Shown: positions 36,854 to 46,448, counted from the stretch's first letter. The stretch: 64,000 nt of DNA from Fodinibacter sp963707895 (GCA_963707895.1 CAVPRS010000005.1:1-64000), one strand, 5' to 3'. The notes: generated by a model from the sequence alone, not told the origin. Made by a program: numbers and translations.

Positions 36854-37486
36854 GACTCCTCCTGGGTACCGAAGCCACGGTCCTTGGCGTACTCGGTGAG
36901 CAGCCCGCGCAGCTGGCGCCGGCCGCGGTGCAGACGCGACATCACGGTGCCGATCGGCGTGCCCATGATCTCGGCGATCTCCTTGTAGGCGAACCCCTCG
37001 ACGTCGGCGAGGTAGACGGCCATCCGGAAGTCCTCGGGGAGCTCCTGGAGCGCCCGCTTCACCTCGGTGTCGGGGAGGTGCTCGAGAGCAGCGACCTCGG
37101 CCGACTTCAGACCCACCGAGGTGTGCGACTCGGCCCGGGCGAGCTGGTAGTCCTCGACCTCGGCGGCGTCGGACTGCAGCGGCTCGCGCTGCCGCTTGCG
37201 GTAGGTGTTGATGTAGGTGTTGGTGAGGATGCGGTACATCCACGCCTTGAGGTTGGTGCCGGGCTGGTACTGGTGGAACGCGGCATACGCCTTGGCGTAG
37301 GTCTCCTGGAGCAGGTCCTCGGCGTCGGCCGGGTTGCGCGTGGTGCGCATGCGCGGCGGCGTAGAGCTGGTCGAGGAGCGGCAGGGCCTCACGCTCGAAG
37401 CGGGCCTGGCGCTCGGCCGTCGTCTCGGTGGCGAGGTCGACCTCCGCGTCCGGGGGGCTGTCGACAGGTGTCGGTGGAGTGGTCAT
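36850..37486 (-). CDS. sigR: Sigma factor SigR/SigH of the thiol-oxidative stress response, one indel
   Basis: An ECF sigma factor of 211 residues that controls thiol-oxidative and heat stress genes. ATG at 37486 begins MTTPPTPVDS. An extra base at about 37348-37354 breaks the frame between LPLLDQLYAAA and RTTRNPADAEDLLQETYAKA. The rest is in frame: GTNLKAWMYRILTNTYINTY (region 2.4) and AYKEIAEIMGTPIGTVMSRL (region 4 helix-turn-helix). It is translationally coupled with rsrA. Because rsrA and the rest are intact, I read the indel as an error. Confidence 0.93.
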
Positions 37487-37630
37487 CGTGTCCCAGCCTA
37501 TCCGGGCCCGGCTGGGGGCTGAGGTGTCGAGCACGAACACGAGAACGGGACCTTTCCTGGTGGGGCACGGACAGCTCGGTTCAACGCCCTCCCCGGCGAC
37601 CGCATTCCCCTCCGGTCGGTGGCGAGCCGG

Positions 37631-38280
37631 TCAGGTCGCCGCCAGGTGACCGACGACGAGGTCGGCCACGGCGGCGGCGGAGCCACCGATGGAGTGGGCT
37701 CCGGTGACGATGTCGAGCGTCGCCCCCGGAGGCAGCACGGCCTCGAACTCGGCGGGCGTGCCGAACGGGTCGGTGCGGCCCTGCACCACGTGCACCGGGA
37801 TGCCGTCGGCCGACGGCGTCGCCAGCTCGGGGGCCCGCGAGCTCTCCGGCCTCCCCGGCGGGTGCAGCGGGAAGGACAGGGCCACGACGGCGTGAGCCCC
37901 CACCGCGGCTGCCGTGCGACACGCGACCCGGGCGCCGGCGCTGCGGCCGCCCACGACGAGCGGGCCGGGACCGAGGTCGGGGGCCAGCGCCGCGAGCACC
38001 GGCAGCCAGGCCCTGTCCAGGGAGGGCGGTGCCGGCCCGACCTTCGACCCGGCCACCCGCCACGGCTGGTCGACGAGCACGACGAGCCAGCCCGCGGCGA
38101 CCGCCGCGTCGCGGGTGGCGAGGACGTCGAGGGTCCAGCGCAGCCCTCCGGCACCGTGTCCGAGCACGAGGGACGCCGGCCGGGATGCCGGGTGGGCGGG
38201 TCAGCGTGACCCGCGCCGGTCCCAGCGGCGTCTCGACCAGCCGCTCCTCCGGGCTGCCGGTCGGTGGCGGGCGGGCTCAC
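37631..38280 (-). CDS. Alpha/beta hydrolase (dienelactone hydrolase-like), two indels
   Basis: A GTG at 38280 overlaps the stop of the SRAP gene (GTGA). The reading frame breaks at the C-run 38251-38253 and again near 38173-38177. Corrected, it joins SPPATDRQPEERLVETPLGP to RVTLTRPPG and SLVLGHGAGGLRWTLDVLAT. The nucleophile elbow is LVVGGRSAGARVACRTAA and the acid and His regions are HVVQGRTDPFGTP and IVTGAHSIGG. It is about 215 residues with no signal peptide. Similar proteins sit with YedK in actinobacteria. The substrate is unknown. Confidence 0.75.
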
Positions 38281-39116
38281 CCGTTGCCGCCGATGACCTC
38301 GCCGGTCAGCGGGTCGACGACGCCGACCAGCTCGTCGGCGGGCAGCGGTTCGATCAGCTGGGGACCGTTCGACCGGTTGCTGCTCACCGCCCGGGACACG
38401 GGGAAGGCGGTGAACCGCCCGGGTCGGTGCGGCTCGAGCAGACCCAGCGCGTCGGCCGCCCCCGTCGCCGGGTCCAGCCAGGTCTCCCACTCCTCCGGCT
38501 CGAGGACGACGGGCTGGCGGTCGTGGATGCGGTCCAGACCCGGCTCGGCGGGGCCGGTGACCACCGTGAAGGTCGTCAGCCAGGCCAGCGGGTCGTCGGG
38601 GTCGCTGACGGCCGGGTCGCGCCAGAACTCGTACAGCCCGGCCATGGCGACGCTCGCGCCGTCGACCCGGGTGGTGAAGAACGGCTGCTTGCGCGGCTTG
38701 CCCTTCGCGTCGAGCGCCGTCGGCGACGCCTGCCACTCGTACCACCCGCGGGCCGGCACGAGGCAGCGCCGCGAGGCCAGGGCGCGGGCGAAGGCCGGCT
38801 TGTCCGCGACCGACTCGACCCGGGCGTTGATCATCCGGGCGGCACCGCCGGGGTCCTTGGACCAGCTGGGCACCAGGCCCCAGGTGAGCAGCCGCAGCTG
38901 CCGGCGCGGCTCGGCGTCGCGGTCGTCGCGCGGCGCCCGGGAGAGCACGACGGGGGCTCGCTTGGTCGGCGCCATGTTGTGGTCGGGGCGGCCCGGCGGG
39001 GGCTCCTGGGGGTTCACGAGCACGCTGCGTCCCGGCTCGCCGGTGCGATCCTCGTCGACCTCGAACTCGAGAACGAGCTCGTCAGGGTTCGCCGTCGCGG
39101 CATACCGACCACACAT
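38277..39116 (-). CDS. SOS response-associated peptidase (YedK/HMCES, SRAP domain)
   Basis: SRAP proteins form a thiazolidine DNA-protein crosslink at abasic sites in single-stranded DNA and so protect them during replication. From ATG 39116 the protein starts MCGRYAAT; Met is removed and Cys2 becomes the reactive residue. It also has NMAPTKRAPVVL, LRLLTWGLVPSWSKDP with NARVESV, RCLVPARGWYEWQ (the conserved Glu) and VTGPAEPGLDRIHDRQPVVL (the conserved His). All active-site residues are present. It is 279 residues, a little longer than usual because of an insertion after the N-terminal block. Confidence 0.95.
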   Translation of the reverse strand: MCGRYAATANPDELVLEFEVDEDRTGEPGRSVLVNPQEPPPGRPDHNMAPTKRAPVVLSRAPRDDRDAEPRRQLRLLTWGLVPSWSKDPGGAARMINARVESVADKPAFARALASRRCLVPARGWYEWQASPTALDAKGKPRKQPFFTTRVDGASVAMAGLYEFWRDPAVSDPDDPLAWLTTFTVVTGPAEPGLDRIHDRQPVVLEPEEWETWLDPATGAADALGLLEPHRPGRFTAFPVSRAVSSNRSNGPQLIEPLPADELVGVVDPLTGEVIGGNG

Positions 39117-39202
39117 GCACGTCAGGCTACTGACCCGGCCGTCGAGCAACTACCGTAGGGACCTCACGGCATGACCAGCAGGAACCGACCGGGAGGACCC
39201 CC

Positions 39203-39745
39203 ATGACCTTGGTGCGACGCGTCGCCCGCCCGATGCTCGCCGCGATGTTCGTCGTCGGTGGGCTCGACCAGCTCAAGCACCCCGGCCGCAAGGTCGACAC
39301 GGCACGGCCGCTGGTCGAGAAGATCGCGCCCGCCATCGGTCTGCCGGAGGACACCGAGCTGCTGGTGCGTGCCAACGGCGCGGTCATGGTCGGTGCCGGG
39401 TCACTGCTCGCCCTGGGGTGGCTCCCCCGCATCGCGTCGACCGCTCTGGCGGCGACCCTCGTGCCCACCACCATTGCGGCACACTCGTACTGGCAGGAGC
39501 AGGACCCGGAGGTCAAGGCCCGGCAACGCACCCAGTTCCTCAAGAACCTCGGCCTGCTCGGCGGCCTCCTCCTCGCCGCCGTCGACACCGAGGGCAAGCC
39601 GGGACTCGCCTACCGCGCGCACCTGGTCAACGAGAGCGCGCACCGCACCGCCCGCCAGACCCGCCGCGAGGCACGGCACCTGGCACACTCCGCCGCCCGC
39701 GAGGCCAGGCTGAAGGCGGCCCAGGCGCACAATGCCATCGGCTGA
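39203..39745 (+). CDS. DoxX family membrane protein with basic C-terminal tail
   Basis: A 180-residue protein. The DoxX domain occupies about residues 1-135: RRVARPMLAAMFVVGGLDQL, NGAVMVGAGSLLALGWLPRI, AATLVPTTIAAHSYWQEQDP and FLKNLGLLGGLLLAAVDTEG. A 45-residue tail follows, rich in Arg, Ala and His (TARQTRREARHLAHSAAREA), and is probably an amphipathic helix. In mycobacteria a DoxX protein works with SOD and a thiosulfate reductase in thiol-oxidative defence, but here only sigR is near. Its end overlaps the start of aroA by 14 bases. Confidence 0.88.
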   Translation: MTLVRRVARPMLAAMFVVGGLDQLKHPGRKVDTARPLVEKIAPAIGLPEDTELLVRANGAVMVGAGSLLALGWLPRIASTALAATLVPTTIAAHSYWQEQDPEVKARQRTQFLKNLGLLGGLLLAAVDTEGKPGLAYRAHLVNESAHRTARQTRREARHLAHSAAREARLKAAQAHNAIG

Positions 39746-41028
39746 CTGGAGCGCCCCCACCGCCACGGGTCCGGTCGACGCCCGCGTCGTCCTCCCCGGC
39801 AGCAAGTCCCTCACCAACCGCTACCTCGTGCTGGCAGCCCTCGCGAGCGAGGTCTCACGACTGCGGGCGCCGCTGCGCTCGCGCGACACCCTGCTGATGG
39901 CCCAGGCCCTGCGCTCCCTCGGCGCGCGGGTCGACGACGTCGACGAGGTCGACTGGCTGGTCACCCCAGCCCGGCTGGTCGGTGGCGGCACCGTCGACTG
40001 CGGGCTGGCCGGCAACGTCATGCGGTTCGTGCCACCGGTGGCCGGTCTCGCCGACGGCCCGGTGCGGTTCGACGGCGACCCGCACGCCCGATCGCGCCCG
40101 ATGGCACCGGTGCTCGGCGCGTTGCGGACCCTCGGCGTGCAGGTCGACGACGACGGGCGGGGCGGCCTGCCGTTCACCGTGCACGGCCGCGGCTCGGTAC
40201 GTGGTGGTTCGGTCACCCTCGACGCCTCGGCGTCATCGCAGTTCGTGTCGGGCCTGCTCCTGTCCGGGGCGCGCTTCGACGAAGGCGTCACCGTGCACCA
40301 CGACGGCAAGGCGGTGCCGAGCCTGCCGCACATCGAGATGACGGTCGAGACGCTGCGCGACGCGGGTGTCGTCGTCGACGACGGCGACGTGCACACCTGG
40401 CGGGTCGAGCCGAGCGAGGTCAACGCCCTCGACGTGCAGGTCGAGCCCGACCTGTCCAACGCGGCGCAGTTCCTCGCGGCTGCGCTGGTCACGGGCGGCC
40501 GGGTGCACGTGCCCGGGTGGCCGCAGTACACCACCCAGGGTGGTGACTTCGTGCGCGACCTGCTCGACATGATGGGGGCCGAGGTCGTGCTCGACCGGGC
40601 CGGCCTCACCGTCAGCGGCGGCGATGGTGGCATCTCGGGCGTCGACGTCGACCTGCACGACTCCAGCGAGCTGACTCCCGTCGTCGCGGCCCTGTGCGCC
40701 CTGGCCGACTCCCCCAGCGTCATCCGCGGGGTGGCCCACATCCGGGGCCACGAGACCGACCGGCTCGCAGCCCTGCGCACCGAGCTCAGCAGCCTCGGCA
40801 CGGAGGTCGACGAGACGGCCGACGGGCTGCGCATCACGCCGCGGCCGCTTGCACGGCGGCACCGTCCACACCTACGCCGACCACCGCATGGTCATGGCCG
40901 CCGCGGTGCTCGGGCTGGCGGTGCCGGGCATCGTCGTCGAGGACGTCGACACGGTCGCCAAGACGATGCCCGAGTTCACCCACCTGTGGGCGCACATGCT
41001 CACCGACCGGGTCCCGGCGGGCGCCTGA
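39732..41028 (+). CDS. aroA: 3-phosphoshikimate 1-carboxyvinyltransferase, one indel
   Basis: EPSP synthase is the sixth step of the shikimate pathway. The corrected protein is 431 residues. The phosphoenolpyruvate-binding signature VVLPGSKSLTNRYLVLAAL is near the start, LAGNVMRFVPPVAGLADGPV carries another signature, and HDSSELTPVVAALCALADSP and IRGHETDRLAAL follow. An extra T at 40849-40850 (CTTGC for CTGC) breaks the frame; past it TYADHRMVMAAAVLGLAV and the usual end restore it. The start lies inside the DoxX 3' end and the stop overlaps the rsgA start. Confidence 0.95.
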
Positions 41029-42053
41029 TGGCTCGGGCGTCGGCCTCCTACGACGAGTCGGACGTGCGAATCCGGCCCAACCGCAGGGGTACTCGCCCGA
41101 GGAGCAAGGACCGCCCCGCCCACGAGGATGCCGTCCCCGGACGGGTGACCGGGGTCGACCGGGGCCGCTACACGACGCTCGTCGGCGAGGGAGCCGACCG
41201 CCACGTCGTGCTGGCGATGCGGGCCCGCGAGCTCGGCCGCAAGGGCATCGTCGTCGGCGACGACGTGCGCCTGGTGGGCGACACCACGGGTGTCGACGGC
41301 AGCCTGGCCCGCATCGTCCGGGTGTCGCCGCGGGTGACCGTGCTGCGCCGCACCGCCGACGACACCGACCCGGTCGAGCGGGTGCTGGTCGCCAACGCCG
41401 ACCAGCTCGTCGTCGTCTCGGCCCTGGCCAACCCCGAGCCGCGCCCGCGGCTCATCGACCGCTGCCTGGTCGCGGCCTACGACGCCGGCATGGAACCGCT
41501 GCTCGTGCTCACCAAGGCCGACCTCACCGACCCCGCGCCGTTCCTCGACCAGTACGCACCGCTGTCGGTACGGCACGTCGTCACGGCCCGGCACGACGCC
41601 CGCACCGACGGGCTCGACGCCCTGCGCGAGGCCCTGTCCGGACGGGTGAGCGTGCTGGTGGGCCACTCCGGCGTCGGCAAGTCCACCTTGGTCAACGCCC
41701 TGGTGCCCGACGCGCTGCGCGCCGTGGGGGTCGTCAACGACGTCACCGGCCGCGGCCGGCACACCTCCACCTCGGCGGTCGCCCTCGCCCTGCCCGACGA
41801 CGACGGCTGGATCATCGACACCCCCGGGATCCGCTCGTTCGGCCTGGCCCACGTCGACCCGGCCCGGATCATCCAGCACTTCCCCGACCTCGAGCCCGGG
41901 ACCGCACAGTGCCCGCGCGGCTGCACGCACGACGAGGAGGAGTGCGCCCTCGACGCGTGGGTCGCCAGCGGCTCCGCCGGCCCGGCCGGCGCGGCTCGGC
42001 TGGACTCCCTGCGCCGGTTGCTCCGGGCCCGCACCGCGGGCACCGGCGACTAG
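41028..42053 (+). CDS. rsgA: Ribosome small subunit-dependent GTPase A
   Basis: RsgA helps late maturation of the 30S subunit. It is a circularly permuted GTPase of 341 residues. The N-terminal OB domain holds GRVTGVDRGRYTTLVGEG. The GTPase motifs are permuted: G4 LVLTKADL, G1 VLVGHSGVGKSTLVNALVP, G3 DTPGIRSFGL. The C-terminal zinc region (QCPRGCTHDEEECAL) holds Cys and His residues. Its ATG overlaps the aroA stop. Pairing aroA with rsgA is standard in actinobacteria. A strong terminator follows. Confidence 0.96.
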   Translation: MARASASYDESDVRIRPNRRGTRPRSKDRPAHEDAVPGRVTGVDRGRYTTLVGEGADRHVVLAMRARELGRKGIVVGDDVRLVGDTTGVDGSLARIVRVSPRVTVLRRTADDTDPVERVLVANADQLVVVSALANPEPRPRLIDRCLVAAYDAGMEPLLVLTKADLTDPAPFLDQYAPLSVRHVVTARHDARTDGLDALREALSGRVSVLVGHSGVGKSTLVNALVPDALRAVGVVNDVTGRGRHTSTSAVALALPDDDGWIIDTPGIRSFGLAHVDPARIIQHFPDLEPGTAQCPRGCTHDEEECALDAWVASGSAGPAGAARLDSLRRLLRARTAGTGD

Positions 42054-42076
42054 GGCCGCGCCCCACCACTACGCCA

Positions 42077-42115
42077 CGACGCGGCCCCCGGGAGGATCTC
42101 CCGGGGGCCGCGTCG
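42077..42115. terminator. Strong terminator between rsgA and oppF-like gene
   Basis: A perfect 17-bp stem: CGACGCGGCCCCCGGGA at 42077-42093 with its complement at 42099-42115, and a 5-base loop (GGATC). It lies between convergent genes and is symmetrical, so it can stop transcription from either side. Confidence 0.88.
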
Positions 42116-42128
42116 ACGAACCCGTTGC

Positions 42129-43367
42129 TCAGGGCGAGGGTCGGTGGTCCTCGGGCTGCTCGTCGACCAGGCGCGTGTCGTCCTGCGGCGCGAGGTCGGC
42201 GTCGGCGTGCATGGCATCGGACCGCTCGGCGCCGGCGTCGACAGCGGAGGAGTCGAGGTCCTCGCCGCCCCCCGCGGCACCGAAACCGGCGCCCAGGTCG
42301 TCGAGGTCGGTCGAGTCGGTCGTCGTGAACCGCGCGTCGGGCTCGACGTCGCTGACGTCGACCGTCTCGACCATGGTCCGGGCCTCGGCGAAGTGGCAGG
42401 CCGAGAGGTGCGCGGCCGTGCCGTCGGAGCGCATCTCGAGCACCGGCTCCTTCTCGGAGCAGACGTCCTGCGCCTTCCAGCACCGGGTGTGGAACCGGCA
42501 TCCCGACGGGGGGTTGGCCGGCGAGGGGACGTCACCGACGAGGACGATCTGCTCGCGCTTGCCGCGCAGGGTCGGGTCGGGCACGGGCACGGCCGACAGC
42601 AGCGCCTGGGTGTAGGGGTGGGTCGGGCGGGAGTAGACCTCGTCCTCGGTGCCCAGCTCGGCCATCCGGCCGAGGTACATGACCCCGACCCGGTCCGAGA
42701 TGTGCCGCACGACCGACAGGTCGTGCGCGATGAAGACGTAGGCCAGGCCGAGCTCGTCCTGCAGCTTCTCCATCAGGTTGACGACCTGCGCCTGCACCGA
42801 CACGTCGAGCGCCGACACCGGCTCGTCACACACCAGCACCTTGGGGTTCAGTGCGATGCCGCGGGCGATACCGATGCGCTGCCGCTGGCCACCGGAGAAC
42901 TGGTGGGGGTAGCGGTTGATGTGCTCGGGGTTGAGGCCGACGAGGTCGAGCAGCTCCTGGACCCGCTTGCGACGCCCGCCCTTGGGCACGACGTCCTTGT
43001 GGATCTCGAAGGGCTCCCCGATGATGTCGCCGACCGTCATGCGGGGGTTCAGCGAGGTGTAGGGGTCCTGGAAGACGATCTGGATGTCGCGGCGCATGCG
43101 ACGCATCTCGCGCCCCGACGCGCCACTCCAGTCGGCCCCCTCGAAGATGACCTTGCCCTCGGTGGGCTCCTCGAGCCGCATCAGCAGGCGACCCAGGGTG
43201 GACTTGCCACATCCGGACTCGCCCACGATGCCGAGCGTCTCACCCTTGTGCAGCTCGAAGCTCACACCGTCGACGGCCTTGACCTGACCGACCACCCGGC
43301 GCAGCACACCCTTCTTGATCGGGTAGTACTTGACCAGGTTCTGTGCGCTGAGAATGACCTCAGGCAT
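42129..43367 (-). CDS. Oligopeptide ABC transporter ATPase (OppF/DppF) with acidic tail
   Basis: A 412-residue protein; the ATPase part ends near residue 330. It contains Walker A GIVGESGCGKSTLGRLLMRL, the Q-loop QIVFQDPYTSLNPRMTVGDI, the signature QFSGGQRQRIGIARGIALNP, Walker B VLVCDEPVSALDVSVQAQ and the C-terminal Cys motif RFHTRCWKAQDVCSEKEP of peptide-importer ATPases, which carries an iron-sulfur-like cluster in some members. The last 80 residues are acidic and low in order (DVSDVEPDAR, DLDDLGAGFGAAGGGEDLD), which is unusual. Its ATG overlaps the oppD-like stop. Confidence 0.93.
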   Translation of the reverse strand: MPEVILSAQNLVKYYPIKKGVLRRVVGQVKAVDGVSFELHKGETLGIVGESGCGKSTLGRLLMRLEEPTEGKVIFEGADWSGASGREMRRMRRDIQIVFQDPYTSLNPRMTVGDIIGEPFEIHKDVVPKGGRRKRVQELLDLVGLNPEHINRYPHQFSGGQRQRIGIARGIALNPKVLVCDEPVSALDVSVQAQVVNLMEKLQDELGLAYVFIAHDLSVVRHISDRVGVMYLGRMAELGTEDEVYSRPTHPYTQALLSAVPVPDPTLRGKREQIVLVGDVPSPANPPSGCRFHTRCWKAQDVCSEKEPVLEMRSDGTAAHLSACHFAEARTMVETVDVSDVEPDARFTTTDSTDLDDLGAGFGAAGGGEDLDSSAVDAGAERSDAMHADADLAPQDDTRLVDEQPEDHRPSP

Positions 43368-44408
43368 TGATGACCTCCTCGGCGAAGTGGCAGGCCGAGA
43401 ATCGGCCCGGGACGATCTCGAGCAGCGCGTGGCCGGTCGCGTGCGACAGACGTCCTGCGCCATCCGGCAGCGCGGGTTGAACGCGCAGCCCCGGGGGATC
43501 CGCATCAGGTTCGGGGGCAGGCCACCGATCGCGGCCAGCGTCTGCCCCTTCTGGTCCAGGCGCGGGATCGACTCGAGCAGCCCGCGGGTGTAGGGGTGCG
43601 CGGGCGAGGCGTAGAGCTCGTGGACCGTGGCCGTCTCGACGAGCCGGCCGGCGTACATGACCGCGATCCGGTCGGCGACGTCGGCGACGACGCCCAGGTC
43701 GTGCGTGATCAGGATGAGCCCCATCTGGCGCTCCTCCTGCAGCTCCTGGAGCAGGGCCATGATCTGCGCCTGCACCGTGACGTCGAGGGCCGTCGTGGGC
43801 TCGTCGGCGATGAGCACCGCCGGGTCGAGCGCGATGGCCATCGCGATCATGATGCGCTGGCGCATGCCGCCGGAGAACTGGTGCGGGTAGGCCTTGACCC
43901 GCTCTCGTGCGGCAGGGATCGACACCCGCTCCATGAGCCGGATCGCCTGCTCGAGCGCGTCGGACTTGTTCATGCCGCGGTGGGTGCGGAACATCTCGGC
44001 GATCTGCCAGCCCACCGGGAACACCGGGTTCAGCGAGGACAGGGCGTCCTGGAAGATCATCGAGACCTCGGGCCCGCGGGTGAGCCGGCGCTGCTCGTCG
44101 GGCATCGAGAGCAGGTCCTGGCCGCAGTAGCGGATGTGACCGCTCGGGATGACCGCCGGCGGCATGTCGAGGATGCCCATGATGGCCTGGGCGGTCACGG
44201 ACTTGCCCGAGCCGGACTCGCCAAGGATGGCGACCGACTCGCCCTGGTGCAGCTTGAACGACACGCCGTTGATCGCGGTCGCCACACCGTCACGGGTGCG
44301 GAACTCGACGTAGAGGTCGTCGACCTCGAGCAGCAGGCCGTCCTCGGGTGTGTAGGTGTACTGGCTGCCCGAGCTCTTCGACCGGGGCTTGGTGTCCTGG
44401 GTGGTCAT
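43360..44408 (-). CDS. Oligopeptide ABC transporter ATPase (OppD/DppD), one indel near end
   Basis: An ATPase of 349 residues when corrected. It has Walker A AILGESGSGKSVTAQAIMGI, the Q-loop SMIFQDALSSLNPVFPVGWQ, the signature QFSGGMRQRIMIAMAIALDP, Walker B VLIADEPTTALDVTVQAQ and PRGCAFNPRCRMAQDVC. One base is missing near 43434-43444. Restoring it gives HALLEIVPGRFSACHFAEEV and a stop at 43360, overlapping the start of the next gene. As it stands the frame runs directly into the second ATPase, an apparent fusion that I reject. It is a partner of the OppF-like ATPase. Confidence 0.92.
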
Positions 44409-44425
44409 CGTTCCTCCGTCGGGGG

Positions 44426-45355
44426 TCAGCGGTTCTTCGGGTCGAGGGCGTCACGCACCACGTCGCCGAGCATGATGAACGCCAGCACTGCCAAAGAGAG
44501 GAAGACGCTGGGGAAGAACAGCATGTGCGGGGTGGTGCGCAGGCCGACGAGCGCCGCGCTGATGTCGATGCCCCACGAGATGGCCGGCGGCTGCAGGCCG
44601 ATCCCGAGGAAGGACAGGGTCGCCTCGGCGGCGATGAAGGCGCCGAGGTTGATGGTGGCGACGACGATGACCGGGGCCAGTGAGTTGGGCAGCACGTGCG
44701 AGCGCACGATCCGCATCGGGCTCGCGCCGAGCGCCCGGGCGGCCTGGACGTAGTCGTTGGGCTTGACCTGGATGACGCTGCTGCGCGTCAGTCGCGCCAG
44801 GCTCGGCCAGCCGAGGATGACCAGCGCGAGCACGACCTTCAAGACGATGAGGAAGTAGTTGTCGTTGAAGAAGTCGGGCAGCGAGACCAGGAAGATGATC
44901 GCGCCGAGGAGCAGCGGGATCGCGAAGAACACGTCACCGATGCGCGACATCAGGGAGTCGGCCCAGCCGCCCTGGTAGCCGGACATGACGCCGATGACGC
45001 CTCCGATGAGCACGGTGCCGAGGGTGCACAGGACACCGACGAGGATCGAGGCGCGAGCGCCGTAGATGCACCGGGCGTAGATGTCGTAGCCCTGGATCTC
45101 ACGACCGAACCAGGCATCGGCGCCGGGCCGCTCGCGGGACTTGGCGAGGATGGCGTTGGTGGGGTCGGTGCTGGTGAACAGGCTGGGCCAGATGGCCATG
45201 AGCACGAAGAGCGTGATCAGGCCGGCCGACACCCAGAACAGCGGGTTGCGGCGCATCGTGCGCCAGGCGTCGGAGGCGAGGGAGCGTTCCTCGTTGACGT
45301 CGCCGCCGTCGTTGTTGTCGGTGACGCTGATTTCGGCGATGGCGGCTTCAGTCAT
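44426..45355 (-). CDS. Oligopeptide ABC transporter permease (OppC/DppC)
   Basis: A 309-residue permease. A cytoplasmic N-terminus (ISVTDNNDGGDVNEERSLAS) leads to TM1 (LFWVSAGLITLFVLMAIWPS). The periplasmic DAWFGREIQGYDIYARCIYG is diagnostic of OppC. Then come the permease core with GVIGVMSGYQGGWADSLMSR and the EAA-like loop YVQAARALGASPMRIVRSHV, and the end RDALDPKNR. It overlaps the OppB-like gene by eight bases and forms the heterodimeric channel with it. Confidence 0.95.
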   Translation of the reverse strand: MTEAAIAEISVTDNNDGGDVNEERSLASDAWRTMRRNPLFWVSAGLITLFVLMAIWPSLFTSTDPTNAILAKSRERPGADAWFGREIQGYDIYARCIYGARASILVGVLCTLGTVLIGGVIGVMSGYQGGWADSLMSRIGDVFFAIPLLLGAIIFLVSLPDFFNDNYFLIVLKVVLALVILGWPSLARLTRSSVIQVKPNDYVQAARALGASPMRIVRSHVLPNSLAPVIVVATINLGAFIAAEATLSFLGIGLQPPAISWGIDISAALVGLRTTPHMLFFPSVFLSLAVLAFIMLGDVVRDALDPKNR

Positions 45356-46277
45356 GGCTGATCCTCGGGTCGAGCAGGCCGTAGAGCAGGTCCACGAGCA
45401 GGTTCACGAACAGGTAGACGATGACCAGGATCGTCACGGCCCCGACGACGGATGCGCCGTCACGAGCCCGGATCGAGTTGTAGATGTAGCCACCGATGCC
45501 CGGGATGTTGAAGATGCGCTCGGTGACGATCGCGCCTCCGAGGAGCGCCCCGAAGTCGAAGCCGATGAAGGTGACGACCGGGATCAGCGAGTTGCGCATC
45601 GCGTGCAGGCCGATCGCCCGGCGCCGGGTGAGGCCCTTGGCCACGGCCGTGCGCACGTAGTCGGCCCGCAGGTTCTCGGTGAGGTTGGTGCGGGTCAGCC
45701 GGGTGACGTAGGCCAGCGAGAGCGAGCCCAGCACCATGGCGGGCAGCAGCAGCTCGTAGAAGGTGGGGTCGGACGAGGTGACCGTGACCGGGAACAGGCC
45801 CAGCTTGACGCCCAGGAAGTACTGGGAGAGACCGCCGATGACGAACACCGGGATCGAGATCACGACGAGGGTGGAGACGAGCACCAGGTTGTCGAGGAAC
45901 CCGCCCTTCTTGATGCCGGTCAGCACACCCGCGAGGATGCCCAGGATCGACTCGAAGAGGATCGCCATGATCGCGAGCTTGGCGGTGATCGGGTAGCGCA
46001 GCTTGAGCTGGTCGGTCACCTTGATGCCGTTGTAGGTCTCACCGAGGTCGCCCTTGGCGAGGTTGCCCAGGTACTTGCCGTACTGCACAGGCAGCGGGTC
46101 GTTGAGGTTGTACTTCTCACGGAATGCCGCGGCGTACTGCGGCGGGCACGGACGTTCTCCACACTTCCCGGCCAGGGGGTCGCCCGGGAGGGCGAAGACC
46201 ATGGCAAAGATGAGGAACGTCGCGCCCAGGATCACCGGGATCATCTGAAGCAACCGTCGAATGATGTAAGTGCCCAC
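45348..46277 (-). CDS. Oligopeptide ABC transporter permease (OppB/DppB)
   Basis: A 309-residue permease with six membrane segments. It starts MGTYIIRRLLQMIPVILGAT, the OppB signature, followed by LPGDPLAGKCGERPCPPQYA, an inserted Cys pair that is uncommon. It then has YGKYLGNLAKGDLGETYNGI, the EAA loop YVRTAVAKGLTRRRAIGLHA and the end VDLLYGLLDPRISHD. It lies downstream of the binding-protein gene beyond a hairpin at 46417, and overlaps the OppC-like gene. Confidence 0.95.
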   Translation of the reverse strand: MGTYIIRRLLQMIPVILGATFLIFAMVFALPGDPLAGKCGERPCPPQYAAAFREKYNLNDPLPVQYGKYLGNLAKGDLGETYNGIKVTDQLKLRYPITAKLAIMAILFESILGILAGVLTGIKKGGFLDNLVLVSTLVVISIPVFVIGGLSQYFLGVKLGLFPVTVTSSDPTFYELLLPAMVLGSLSLAYVTRLTRTNLTENLRADYVRTAVAKGLTRRRAIGLHAMRNSLIPVVTFIGFDFGALLGGAIVTERIFNIPGIGGYIYNSIRARDGASVVGAVTILVIVYLFVNLLVDLLYGLLDPRISHD

Positions 46278-46416
46278 GTCACCTCCCTGCGTCTCGGGCC
46301 GTCGCTACGAAGGTGACGGCGTCGTCAGTGATCTACCGGGACGAACCTAGCCCACTGTGGGGGGGCACCCAACCCTTCGGACCCGGCATCCGGAGCAGTC
46401 GTGTCGTCACACGGCC

Positions 46417-46448
46417 GTCGGCCTGCCAGCTTGCGCTGGCAGGCCGAC
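46417..46448 (-). terminator. Intercistronic hairpin between oppA-like and oppB-like genes
   Basis: A perfect 14-bp stem, GTCGGCCTGCCAGC (46417-46430) with its complement (46435-46448), and a TTGC loop, lies 37 bases after the binding-protein stop and well before the permease start. Outside it lies a further CACACG/CGTGTG pairing. It probably attenuates read-through, so that binding protein exceeds permeases, and may also protect the upstream mRNA from exonucleases. Confidence 0.75.

Noticed and set aside
37487..37630. SigR-type promoter (GGAAT and GTT) upstream of sigR
   Set aside because: A GGAAA followed by GTT is present, but the spacing (about 14 bases) does not match the 18-base consensus, so I do not call it.
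39732..42053. Apparent aroA-rsgA fusion protein
   Set aside because: The single-base insertion at 40849-40850 puts both genes in one frame; the true aroA end and stop are visible in the correct frame just before the rsgA ATG.
42129..44408. Apparent fusion of two oligopeptide ATPases in one 759-codon frame
   Set aside because: The junction lacks the OppD C-terminal end, which appears in another frame after one base is restored near 43440. The second ATPase has its own ATG overlapping that restored stop.
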